This document shows, piece by piece, positions 49,445 through 56,838 of a stretch of DNA of 64,000 bases. The DNA is taken from NCBI GenBank assembly GCA_026393115.1, contig JAPLAU010000033.1, forward strand, positions 110,938-174,937, in the 5' to 3' direction. How positions within the stretch are numbered: position 1 is the first letter of the stretch; each line of letters opens with the position of its first letter. This DNA is from Actinomycetota bacterium. Its GTDB lineage: Bacteria > Actinomycetota > Actinomycetes > S36-B12 > CAIYMF01. The notes under the pieces were generated by a model. The model was not told the DNA's origin. It saw only the letters and a list, made by a program, of their open reading frames with translations, and made no database searches. Both the position numbers and the translations under genes were made by a program.

Positions 49445-50669
49445 CGCCCACGGTCGTCACAATGCCCAGACACATCTCATCACTGGTGCCTTCACCCCAT
49501 ACGACGTAGCGATCGGGCAGGTTTTTGAGTGACGGAATCTTGTCGCGCAAAGTGGCATCGTGCGTGCACGTCACACGAAGTCGTTCACCGCGCGCGAAGT
49601 TCATGGGCGCGGGGAGCACCGTCGCTCCTTGGTCGTCAAAGTTCCATACGGGCTTGTCGATCAGGGTCGTCACTGTTCCGTCGAGAGTAACCTTTTCAAT
49701 CCGGATCGACTTTCCCAGCAAGTGCATGTGCCCCGCTGCCGCAACGACGGTGATGGGCTCTTCAATGATGCGATCGCAGGTCTGCGTCGGCCCACTCTTG
49801 GGGTGCAGTGGGTCACCGTTACACAGCATCTGTAGTCCGCCGACCGTACGGAAAGCGCCCTTGCCGAAGCGAGTCGAAACATCAAAAATGGCATTCTCAC
49901 GACTGCACAGTGCACCTGACTGCCCGCTGGCACAGGGAAGTTCGACTGGCGCTGGCAAGAGCATGGTCTCAAGCGGCTTGAGCGCCGAGCCTGGCTTGGC
50001 CAGACGCAAACGTGCCCCACTGCTGTCAGCGCCGCTGCCACCGAGCAGGTTGTAGTGCATCTGCATCACGATCTGCGTTCCAGCGGACATTGGGACACCA
50101 GTTCCGCCTGCGAATCTCGACTCTTTTCCGCCGGGGGCCCACGCTGACAGCCACGGTGCGTTGTTCAAAGACTCGAGTGGGTCACCTGAGGTTTTGGGAA
50201 TACCGGTGTCACCAAAGCAGGTCCACCCGTCCTCTGGAGTCTCGGCGTCTTTAGCCTGAGCTGCGGCGACGCTTTCGGCCGGCACACGAAAGAGGATTGC
50301 GTGATGAACGATTTTGGCGTTGCCCGGCACGAACGTCACTCCGGTGAGGAAGGTGTCGGTGGCGATTGCGGGGTCAACTAGGAAGCAGTGGTAGTCGTCA
50401 GTGCCGCCTGAGGGGGCCGAGGGGGTGTAACTGCCACCCGGGATTCCGAGGGTCACCACCCTGCTGCCATCTGCCTGCGGTTCGTCGGAATTGGTCACAG
50501 CCTTGACCGTTCCTTCGGCCGCGGCTGAGTGCGAAGCGCTGTGTGAAGGGCTTGCCGATCCGCCAGATGAGAACTGTCCCCCGACGACCGCAGAGCCGCA
50601 CGCCGCGATAACCACCACCGGAACAGCGATCCACGCGATGCGTTGAGGAAGGCTCCGACGGCTGGACAC
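49437..50669 (-). CDS. Copper type II ascorbate-dependent monooxygenase-like lipoprotein (PHM/DBM fold)
   Basis: A 410-aa exported protein. Using the GTG at 50669, it starts with a short basic n-region, a hydrophobic stretch IAWIAVPVVVIAAC ending in a lipobox, and a Ser/Gly linker. The core has DDYHCFLVDPA, VHHAILFRVP (CuH His pair), MQMHYN, AAGHMHLLGKSIRIEK with the HxH of the CuM site, and DEMCLGIVTTV with the Met ligand. Such enzymes hydroxylate C-H bonds using two coppers; bacterial members are rare and poorly known. The GTG at 50714 or a longer start are alternatives; the lipoprotein signal favours 50669. Confidence 0.8.
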   Translation of the reverse strand: MSSRRSLPQRIAWIAVPVVVIAACGSAVVGGQFSSGGSASPSHSASHSAAAEGTVKAVTNSDEPQADGSRVVTLGIPGGSYTPSAPSGGTDDYHCFLVDPAIATDTFLTGVTFVPGNAKIVHHAILFRVPAESVAAAQAKDAETPEDGWTCFGDTGIPKTSGDPLESLNNAPWLSAWAPGGKESRFAGGTGVPMSAGTQIVMQMHYNLLGGSGADSSGARLRLAKPGSALKPLETMLLPAPVELPCASGQSGALCSRENAIFDVSTRFGKGAFRTVGGLQMLCNGDPLHPKSGPTQTCDRIIEEPITVVAAAGHMHLLGKSIRIEKVTLDGTVTTLIDKPVWNFDDQGATVLPAPMNFARGERLRVTCTHDATLRDKIPSLKNLPDRYVVWGEGTSDEMCLGIVTTVGAA

Positions 50670-50747
50670 CCCTCTACGGTGCGGGACGATTGAGCCAAAT
50701 GCAAGTTCAGCCACGCCCTTCGGGGCGTTGAGTGGTTGGATATCGCC

Positions 50748-51032
50748 ATGGCCGATGACGATTACGACGCGTTGCTGCGACAAGTAGAGGCGAGCTTGGG
50801 AGCGCAGGGATCTCCCCCCGCAGCCGTCCCTGTGCCGGCTAGCAAGCCAGCTACCCCTGCCCCCACCAGTAGTGACGGTGTATCGGCGGGCCGGGTCATC
50901 GGCGCCCTCGTCGCCGGCGGTGTCGCCGGTGCCGCCGTCTGGCTTGTGCTCTCCCTGGCAACGGGGTTGATCATTCCCGCGGTCTTGGTGACCTTCGTGG
51001 CGGTTGCGATTGCGTGGCTTGTTCGCGGATGA
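50748..51032 (+). CDS. Small two-segment membrane protein
   Basis: A 94-aa protein starting [21 protein letters not shown], followed by a Pro/Ala-rich stretch and two hydrophobic segments ([24 protein letters not shown] and [19 protein letters not shown]). Function unknown and no family recognised. The ATG at 50748 is preferred to a TTG four codons earlier. Its stop overlaps the peptide transporter start by ATGA, so it may be an accessory or only a co-translated partner. Confidence 0.75.
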   Translation: MADDDYDALLRQVEASLGAQGSPPAAVPVPASKPATPAPTSSDGVSAGRVIGALVAGGVAGAAVWLVLSLATGLIIPAVLVTFVAVAIAWLVRG

Positions 51033-52516
51033 GCACCCTGACCCCTCCCGCTCCCGAGCGGACCTTCTTCGGCCAACCGCAGGGTCTGTCGACCCTGTTC
51101 ATGACCGAGATGTGGGAACGCTTCTCGTTCTACGGCATGCGCGCTCTGCTGGTGCTGTACCTGACGACTCCCGTGACGGCAGGAACACCACCTGGCCCGG
51201 GCTTGGGGTATTCGACAGGTGATGCCGCAGCGATCTACGGCACCTACAACTCACTCGTCTACGTTCTTCCACTGGCAGGTGGCTGGATCGCCGACAAACT
51301 CTGGGGTGCACGCAGGTCGGTGCTTGTCGGCGGCATCATCATTGCCTGCGGGCACTTCTCCATGGCGCTGCGCATGGAAGCCACCTTCTGGCTCGGCCTG
51401 CTGCTCATCGCGGCCGGTACGGGACTACTCAAGCCCAATATCTCCGCCATCGTTGGCGGGCTGTATCGCAAGAACGACGAACGACGCGACGCTGGCTTCT
51501 CTCTGTTCTACATGGGCATCAACATCGGTGCTTTCCTTGCGCCCATCATTTGCGGTGCGCTCGAGATCAATTTCGGTTGGCACATCGCATTTGCCTGCGC
51601 CGGCTTCGGCATGGTGCTGGGCCTGATTCAGTACCTGATAGGGCAGAAGAACCTCGGCTCCTCGGGTCTGAAACCAACATCACCCGCGACATCACACGAG
51701 AAGTCTCGCGCCCTGTTCACAGTGGTCGGCGTCATCGCGATCATCGTCGCCGCGGTGGCCATCGACGTAGCCTTCCTCGGCTTCACCCCGGGCCACATCA
51801 CCACCATCATCACGGTGCTGATTCTTGTGTTGCCAGTGCTGTACTTCACCCGACTGTTGCGCGCCCCGATCACCACCAAGGAACGCTCGAACGTCAAGGT
51901 CTTCATCCTGCTGTTCATCGCGGCCGCGATCTTCTGGGGAATCTACGACCAAGCAGGCAGCACCCTGAGCGTGTTCGCCGAGCAGGACGTCGATCGCACT
52001 ATCGGCGACTTCACGGTGCCGACTGCGTGGTTCCAGTCAATCAACCCGATCTTCATCATCATGTTCGCGCCGATCTTTGCGTGGATGTGGGTCAAACTCG
52101 CCGACCGCGCGCCGTCGCTTCCCATGAAATTTACAATCGCCCTCTTCGGTATCGCGCTGTCGTTCCTCATCATGATTCCGCCGGCCATCAACGCCGACAA
52201 CGGACAGCTTTCGTCGATGTGGTGGCTGGTCGCCGTGTACCTCGTGCAGACCTGGGCAGAACTGCTGCTCTCGCCCACGGGCTTGTCAGCAACGACGGTT
52301 CTGGCTCCCAAGGGGTATCTGGGTCAGATGCTCGCGCTGTGGTTCTTGGCGACGGCCGTGGGCGATTCGGTTGCCGGGCAGATTCTCAAGTTCCTGCAAG
52401 GCGCCCCCCTCACGATTCAGTTCGCGGTGTTTGCGGGTCTGGCGATCGTGATGGGCTTTGTGTTGCTGGCATTGGTGAAGCCGATGAAACGCTTGATCGG
52501 CGACACCGTTACCTAG
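51029..52516 (+). CDS. POT/PTR-family proton-coupled oligopeptide transporter
   Basis: A 495-aa transporter. The family signature near the N-terminus is [24 protein letters not shown] (E-x-x-E-R-F-x-Y-Y-like). [27 protein letters not shown] and the PTR2 motif [22 protein letters not shown] follow. About 14 hydrophobic segments are present. It takes up di- and tripeptides with protons. The start at 51029 is fixed by ATGA overlap with the small membrane gene. Its TAG stop is in CTAG (52513-52516) that also ends the convergent phosphatase gene. Confidence 0.95.
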   Translation: MSTLTPPAPERTFFGQPQGLSTLFMTEMWERFSFYGMRALLVLYLTTPVTAGTPPGPGLGYSTGDAAAIYGTYNSLVYVLPLAGGWIADKLWGARRSVLVGGIIIACGHFSMALRMEATFWLGLLLIAAGTGLLKPNISAIVGGLYRKNDERRDAGFSLFYMGINIGAFLAPIICGALEINFGWHIAFACAGFGMVLGLIQYLIGQKNLGSSGLKPTSPATSHEKSRALFTVVGVIAIIVAAVAIDVAFLGFTPGHITTIITVLILVLPVLYFTRLLRAPITTKERSNVKVFILLFIAAAIFWGIYDQAGSTLSVFAEQDVDRTIGDFTVPTAWFQSINPIFIIMFAPIFAWMWVKLADRAPSLPMKFTIALFGIALSFLIMIPPAINADNGQLSSMWWLVAVYLVQTWAELLLSPTGLSATTVLAPKGYLGQMLALWFLATAVGDSVAGQILKFLQGAPLTIQFAVFAGLAIVMGFVLLALVKPMKRLIGDTVT

Positions 52517-53115
52517 CGACCGGTCTCCGCGGGTGCTGCATTCCAGCGATCGATCACGCGCTGATCGCGTTCGAAGCCAAGTGCGCTGATGAAACCCGCT
52601 TCCAGCGCCCACAGCCTGCCATCGATAGCCGGGAGCCCCAGCCAGGTGGCGGTGAGGATGCGTAGCACATGGCCGTGCGCCACGAGCGCACAATCATGAC
52701 CGGCATCGAGCACCGGCACGCAGCGTTCAAGCACGCGGCGCACTCGCACCGCGACGTCCTCGGGCTGCTCCCCCGGCGTCGCACCTGGCGGAACGAGGTG
52801 ATCCCAGATAACCCAGTTCGGGTCACCAAGGTCGGCCCGAATTGACGTGGTCGTGCGGCCTTCCCATGCGCCGTAGTCCCACTCCAGAAGATCGGCGTCA
52901 ATCTCGGGGGTGAGGCCGGCCCGCTCGGCCGTGTCACGGGCCCGCAGAAGTGGGCTGCACAGTTCCAATCCGAAGTCATGGCGCGCCAGTGCGCTGCGAA
53001 GTCGGTCAGCACGCTCCTCGCCCGCAGCGGTCAGCGGGATATCGGTACGGCCGGTGTGCTGCCCAGACCGGCTCCACTGTGTCTCACCGTGACGAATCAG
53101 CACGATCTGCGCCAT
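52513..53115 (-). CDS. Histidine phosphatase family protein
   Basis: A 200-aa cytoplasmic phosphatase. It starts MAQIVLIRHGETQWSRSGQHTGRTDIPLTAAGEERA with the RHG acceptor motif. LLRARDTAERAG, WDYGAWEGRTT and the second His in LVAHGHVLRILTATWLGLP follow. It resembles cobalamin/alpha-ribazole-phosphatase and acid phosphatase-like members. Substrate unknown. It differs clearly from the partial phosphatase at the left edge. Downstream of the RNA methyltransferase gene, separated by a 12-bp tandem repeat. Confidence 0.92.
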   Translation of the reverse strand: MAQIVLIRHGETQWSRSGQHTGRTDIPLTAAGEERADRLRSALARHDFGLELCSPLLRARDTAERAGLTPEIDADLLEWDYGAWEGRTTTSIRADLGDPNWVIWDHLVPPGATPGEQPEDVAVRVRRVLERCVPVLDAGHDCALVAHGHVLRILTATWLGLPAIDGRLWALEAGFISALGFERDQRVIDRWNAAPAETGR

Positions 53116-53252
53116 GACACCTCCCTCAACGTTCCCTCAGTTCGACCCCCACCCTGTCAGCAACCCTCTCCGCGAGTCCATCACCTACGCGGCTAATTCG
53201 ACCCTCATTTGCCGCACACCCGATGAACTCGCCGGAAGGGTTGTGGTGGCGC

Positions 53253-53311
53253 GGGAGCCGGAATGGGAGTCGGAATGGGAGTCGGAATGGGAGTCGGAAT
53301 GGGGAGTCGGA
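53253..53311. repeat. 12-bp tandem repeat after rRNA methyltransferase stop
   Basis: GGGAGTCGGAAT and a variant with GCC repeat four times from 53253, followed by a fifth copy with one inserted G (53301). The array ends 2 bp from the methyltransferase stop (TTA at 53314-53316). Neither strand of the unit contains a stop codon, so it differs from the three convergent arrays. Confidence 0.88.
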
Positions 53312-53313
53312 AA

Positions 53314-54108
53314 TTACTGCTGGAGGGCGTAGCAGGCCACTGCCGCGGCTGCTGCGACATTGAGTGAATCGACGCTGCCGGCCATGGGAATCCGCACCCG
53401 AAGGTCGCAGGCGTCGAGTGCCGCGTCGGTCAGCCCGGTGCCTTCGGTTCCGAGAAGTAACGCCCACTTTGACGGCACGGGATCGAGATCGCGAATGCTC
53501 GTCGCCCCAGTGGGCGTCAAGGCCATCACCGTCAGACCGTATGACCGAATCTCAGCCAGTGCCAACGGCCACTCGGTGGCGCGCGTCCACGGAACAGCGA
53601 ACACGGTTCCCATCGAAACTTTGACGCTGCGGCGATAGAGCGGATCGGCGCAACGAGGGCTTATGACAATGGCATCAACGCTGAGCGCGGCGGCACTTCG
53701 GAATACGGCGCCGACATTGGTGTGGTCGACGATGTCCTCCAGCACAACAACGGTGCGGGCGGTCGCGAGCAGGGCGCTCAGAGTCGGAAGCGTCGGTCGG
53801 TGCATCGATGCGAGAGCGCCACGGTGCACGTTGAAGCCGGTGATCTGCTCAAGAACTTCGGGAGTGGCCACGAAGACCTCGATGTCAGCGAACTGGGCGA
53901 TGACGTCACCAAGGGATTCGAGCCAGCGCTCTGACATCAGCAATGATCGCGGTTGGTACCCAGCAGCCAGCGCACGTCGAATCACCGTGTCGCCCTCTGC
54001 AACGAAAAGTCCGCCCTGCGGCTCTGAGACTCGTCGAAGGGCAACGTCGGTGAGACCGACGTAGTCGCTCACCAGTGGTTCAGTCGCGCTGGTGATGCGT
54101 GTGATCAC
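53314..54108 (-). CDS. TrmH/SpoU-family RNA 2'-O-methyltransferase
   Basis: A 264-aa SPOUT methyltransferase. It has a substrate-binding start (GGLFVAEGDTVIRRALAAGYQPRSLLMSERWLE) and motif 1 VVLEDIVDHTNVGAVFRSAAALSVDAIVIS. The trefoil-knot motifs LLLGTEGTGLTDAALDACDLRVRIPM and VDSLNVAAAAAVACY follow. It methylates rRNA or tRNA ribose. The GTG start at 54108 overlaps the stop of the TSUP gene (GTGA), giving a coupled three-gene leftward operon with the ABC ATPase and TSUP genes. Confidence 0.94.
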   Translation of the reverse strand: MITRITSATEPLVSDYVGLTDVALRRVSEPQGGLFVAEGDTVIRRALAAGYQPRSLLMSERWLESLGDVIAQFADIEVFVATPEVLEQITGFNVHRGALASMHRPTLPTLSALLATARTVVVLEDIVDHTNVGAVFRSAAALSVDAIVISPRCADPLYRRSVKVSMGTVFAVPWTRATEWPLALAEIRSYGLTVMALTPTGATSIRDLDPVPSKWALLLGTEGTGLTDAALDACDLRVRIPMAGSVDSLNVAAAAAVACYALQQ

Positions 54109-54860
54109 CGCTTGACCAACAGTACGACTGCCGAAATGACGGCGATTGTCACCAGTGCGATACGCATCGCCTTGTCTGGAAGTCGACGGCCGATGTGAGC
54201 CCCTGTGAAGCCGCCTGCGATGGCACCAATAGCCACCGCCAGCGCTGCGAGCCACAGCACGCGACCCGACAGAGCGAACACCACGGCAGCGGTGAGGTTG
54301 GCCGCTGATGCGAGCAGGTTTTTGGCACCATTCGACCGTTGAATATTGCTGTCGTAGAGCACCCCCAGAACCGCCATATAGAACACGCCCTGGGCGGCGC
54401 CGAAGTAGCCGCCGTAGATGCCCACCGTGCTGGTTCCTGCCGTCAACGTCACCAGTGAGTGCGGCTTGTCACCTCGCCGCGACTTGAGCCAGCGCACGAC
54501 GCGCGGCTGAATGGCCACCATCACGGCCGCCATCAAGATCAGCCACGGAACCACCGAGGCAAACACATGCTCGGGAAGTGCGATCACGAGCCAGGCGCCG
54601 AATGCCGCTGCCACGACGGTGCCGACGAGGGGAGCTGCCAGACGGCGCATGCGACCCTTGAGTTCACGGCGGTAACCGACGGCTGATGCCATCGAGCCCA
54701 GGCACAACCCCGTGGTGTTGGTTCCATTGGCGAGTACGGGCGGAACGCCGAGGGCAATGAGCACCGGATACACGATCAACGTGCCCGACCCAACAACCGC
54801 ATTGATGATTCCAGCGGCGAGGCCTGCGGCGACCAAGATGAGGAAAGTGGTCAGTTCCAC
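54105..54860 (-). CDS. TSUP (TauE/SafE) family transporter
   Basis: A 251-aa eight-segment membrane protein. The first repeat is VAAGLAAGIINAVVGSGTLIVYPVLIALGVPPVLANGTNTTGL, and the second has TSTVGIYGGYFGAAQGVFYMAVLG. These are classical TSUP motifs; the family exports sulfite, sulfonates and related anions. The GTG at 54860 is used because the frame upstream belongs to the ABC ATPase gene. Seven bp separate it from that gene, and it overlaps the methyltransferase gene by 4 bp. Confidence 0.9.
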   Translation of the reverse strand: MELTTFLILVAAGLAAGIINAVVGSGTLIVYPVLIALGVPPVLANGTNTTGLCLGSMASAVGYRRELKGRMRRLAAPLVGTVVAAAFGAWLVIALPEHVFASVVPWLILMAAVMVAIQPRVVRWLKSRRGDKPHSLVTLTAGTSTVGIYGGYFGAAQGVFYMAVLGVLYDSNIQRSNGAKNLLASAANLTAAVVFALSGRVLWLAALAVAIGAIAGGFTGAHIGRRLPDKAMRIALVTIAVISAVVLLVKR

Positions 54861-54867
54861 GACAGCG

Positions 54868-55680
54868 CTACCAGCTCGGTGTTGAACGCTCGGCAGTGTG
54901 CGCAACCCAGCGCACGCCACCGGTGACGGGTAACTGCGCCACGGTGACTCCCACGCCGAATGCTTGGGTGAGTGACTCGGAGGTGAGCGCTGTATCGATT
55001 GGTCCTGCGCTGACAACGCGCCCCTCGCGCAGCAGCAGCGCGTGCGTGATTCCGACCGGAATCTCCTCGACGTGATGTGTGACAAGCACTAGCGCCGGTG
55101 ACAGCGGTGAGGTGGCAAGGGCGCCAAGGCGCGAGACAAGGTCCTCACGAGCGCCCAGATCAAGGCCGGCAGCAGGCTCATCGAGCAACAGCAGTTCAGG
55201 GTCACTCATCAACGCACGTGCGATCAAAACGCGCTTGCGTTCACCTTCGCTGAGGGTTCCGATCGTGCGCTGTGCGAGGTGCCGCACGCCCATGGCTTCC
55301 ATCAGCGCTATCGCTCGCTGCTCATCCTCGGGCGAGTACTCCTCTTTCCAACGACCGGCTACAGCCCACGCCGACGTCATCACCGCGTTGTGCACCGACT
55401 CGGTGGGTGGAATTTGCGCGTAACTCGTCGGGCTTGCAAGTCCGATGCGCGGGCGCAGGTCGAAGACGTCGACGGCGCCCATGATTTCGTCGAGCAACAT
55501 CACCTCGCCTGAGGTGGGAAACAGTTGCGTCGACATCAGTGCGAGCAGAGTGGTTTTTCCGGCACCATTGGGTCCGAGAACGACCCAACGATCCTCGGGG
55601 GCAATCACGAGAGAGACGTCGTCGAGGATGACGGTGCCACTGCGCACCACTCCGACTCCCTCGAGCCGCACCGCGTCCAT
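54868..55680 (-). CDS. Stand-alone ABC-type ATPase
   Basis: A 270-aa ABC ATPase. Walker A is VVLGPNGAGKTTLLALMSTQLFPTSGEVMLLDE, the signature is LSEGERKRVLIARALM, Walker B is LLLLDEPAAGLDLGAREDL and the H-loop is VTHHVEEIP. No permease is encoded next to it. It resembles the ModF/YfiL-like soluble ATPases found near such genes in actinobacteria. Its target is unknown. It leads an operon with a TSUP exporter and an RNA methyltransferase. Confidence 0.92.
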   Translation of the reverse strand: MDAVRLEGVGVVRSGTVILDDVSLVIAPEDRWVVLGPNGAGKTTLLALMSTQLFPTSGEVMLLDEIMGAVDVFDLRPRIGLASPTSYAQIPPTESVHNAVMTSAWAVAGRWKEEYSPEDEQRAIALMEAMGVRHLAQRTIGTLSEGERKRVLIARALMSDPELLLLDEPAAGLDLGAREDLVSRLGALATSPLSPALVLVTHHVEEIPVGITHALLLREGRVVSAGPIDTALTSESLTQAFGVGVTVAQLPVTGGVRWVAHTAERSTPSW

Positions 55681-55740
55681 GTGCCGACCCTACTGAGGCC
55701 CCCCGCGCTCCACGAGCGCCGCACTCCTAGTCTTGGCCGA

Positions 55741-56478
55741 GTGTTCCCGACCATTCCGTATTCAGGGCTGCTCGCAGCGTGGGGAGCGTGCTATCTCGCG
55801 GGCCGCTGCAGCCTCGATGACGCGATTTCCGGTATCGCACCTGACGAACAGATTCTGCACCGAGTCGTCGATTCCGCGGGTGATCCTGAAAGTTGGGCGC
55901 TGACTCTCGGACAGCTGCGTAGCAGCGGTGCCATGCGCCTTCGCTTGGTGCTTCCGGCGTCTGGCGACTTCACCGGCTTGCCCGGCCCGCCGCCCTTTAA
56001 CAGCGTGGCGCTGCACATAGGCGAGTGTGCGCTCTCAGACGGAAATCCGCCGTGGGGGTTCATCCCCGGCTCGGTGAGCGAGGGGTTCGTGGCGTGGAGT
56101 CAGACGGTGGTCACCCAACGACCGCTCGCGATTTTGACCCTCGGACAGGAAACTCGCGCGTTCGCAGAGGCAGTCGCGGAAGGGTCCGCGGCCCTGGAAG
56201 CACTGGATGTCGCACGTGGACGCGAACTGACCGATCCGGTGATCGCCCATGCCGACCGCGAACTCTCGCTGCTACGGCTTCCACCGACCTTGCCCCCACG
56301 CGCGGTGTCGATGATCGGCACGGCTACACGTTTGCGCGCCGCGCTCAGGGTGGCACGCGGTACCGAAGGGGCTGCGCTCACTGCTGCTGAGGTGTCAGCG
56401 CGAGCCCTCACCTTGGCTCCGTTAGACCGGGCAGTGCGTCGAGCGTTGGAAGCGGGGTACTCGGCTCTGCCGGCGTAG
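55741..56478 (+). CDS. Actinobacterial protein of unknown function
   Basis: A 245-aa protein from GTG 55741: FPTIPYSGLLAAWGACYLAGRCSLDDAISGIAPDEQILHRVVDSAGDPESWALTLGQLRSSGAMRLRLVLPASGDFTGLPGPPPFNSVALHIGE. It has no signal, membrane segment or known catalytic motif. Its C-terminal half is helical and Ala/Arg-rich. I do not recognise the family beyond a sense that such proteins occur in actinobacteria. Its 3' end lies in a hairpin that serves as terminator. Divergent from the ABC ATPase by 60 bp. Confidence 0.7.
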   Translation: MFPTIPYSGLLAAWGACYLAGRCSLDDAISGIAPDEQILHRVVDSAGDPESWALTLGQLRSSGAMRLRLVLPASGDFTGLPGPPPFNSVALHIGECALSDGNPPWGFIPGSVSEGFVAWSQTVVTQRPLAILTLGQETRAFAEAVAEGSAALEALDVARGRELTDPVIAHADRELSLLRLPPTLPPRAVSMIGTATRLRAALRVARGTEGAALTAAEVSARALTLAPLDRAVRRALEAGYSALPA

Positions 56479-56492
56479 ACCGACAGAGCCGA
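56461..56492. terminator. Hairpin over the stop of the unknown gene
   Basis: TCGGCTCTG (56461-56469) pairs perfectly with CAGAGCCGA (56484-56492); inner CGG/CCG extends the stem. It spans the TAG at 56476-56478 and lies between convergent coding ends. Confidence 0.75.
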
Positions 56493-56501
56493 GCAACGGA
56501 C

Positions 56502-56750
56502 CTACCTGCCCTGGGTAAACGTCTTGCTGGCGACAGGTCCCCAGAAAATACGCAGGGTTCCCGAGACCTTGAAGGAGTTCTTGGCCTTGACCTCGACTCG
56601 GTACGACACGCCCTTGGTACGGCCCGCGATCTTCGCGGTCAGCACTGTCTTGGCCTCTGTCGTCCACGCGGTGCACGTCGAGCTCTTGCACCAGCGGACC
56701 TGGTAGCCGGTAATAGCACCAGCACCCGCGGAGACGGAGACGGTTCCCCC
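56502..56750 (-). pseudogene. Truncated fibronectin type III fragment
   Basis: The frame codes the end of an FN3-like domain: GTVSVSAGAGAITGYQVRWCKSSTCTAWTTEAKTVLTAKIAGRTKGVSYRVEVKAKNSFKVSGTLRIFWGPVASKTFTQGR. It resembles the FN3/Ig modules of the two large surface proteins to the right. Upstream there is no signal or earlier domain. The frame runs into a G-rich tract and the hairpin at 56777-56815, so the rest of the protein was replaced or deleted. Probably the tail of a third BspA-like gene. Confidence 0.65.
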
Positions 56751-56776
56751 CCCCTCCTCCACCCCCTCCTGCATCG

Positions 56777-56815
56777 GGGGCACCCGAGCGCGCACCTAGC
56801 GCGTTCGAGTGCCCC
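56777..56815. repeat. 17-bp stem hairpin with ACCTA loop (copy 1)
   Basis: GGGGCACCCGAGCGCGC (56777-56793) pairs with GCGCGTTCGAGTGCCCC (56799-56815), two mismatches that are G-U compatible on one strand, loop ACCTA. It lies 24 bp after the stop of the 761-aa surface protein and joins a C-rich tract. Similar to 59248-59288 and 62268-62307. Confidence 0.85.
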
Positions 56816-56838
56816 AAGTGCAGGACTTGAGGTACGCC

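Noticed and set aside
51550..52665. 371-aa frame overlapping the POT transporter
   Set aside because: An Arg/His-rich out-of-frame reading of the transporter gene; it crosses the convergent phosphatase gene end.
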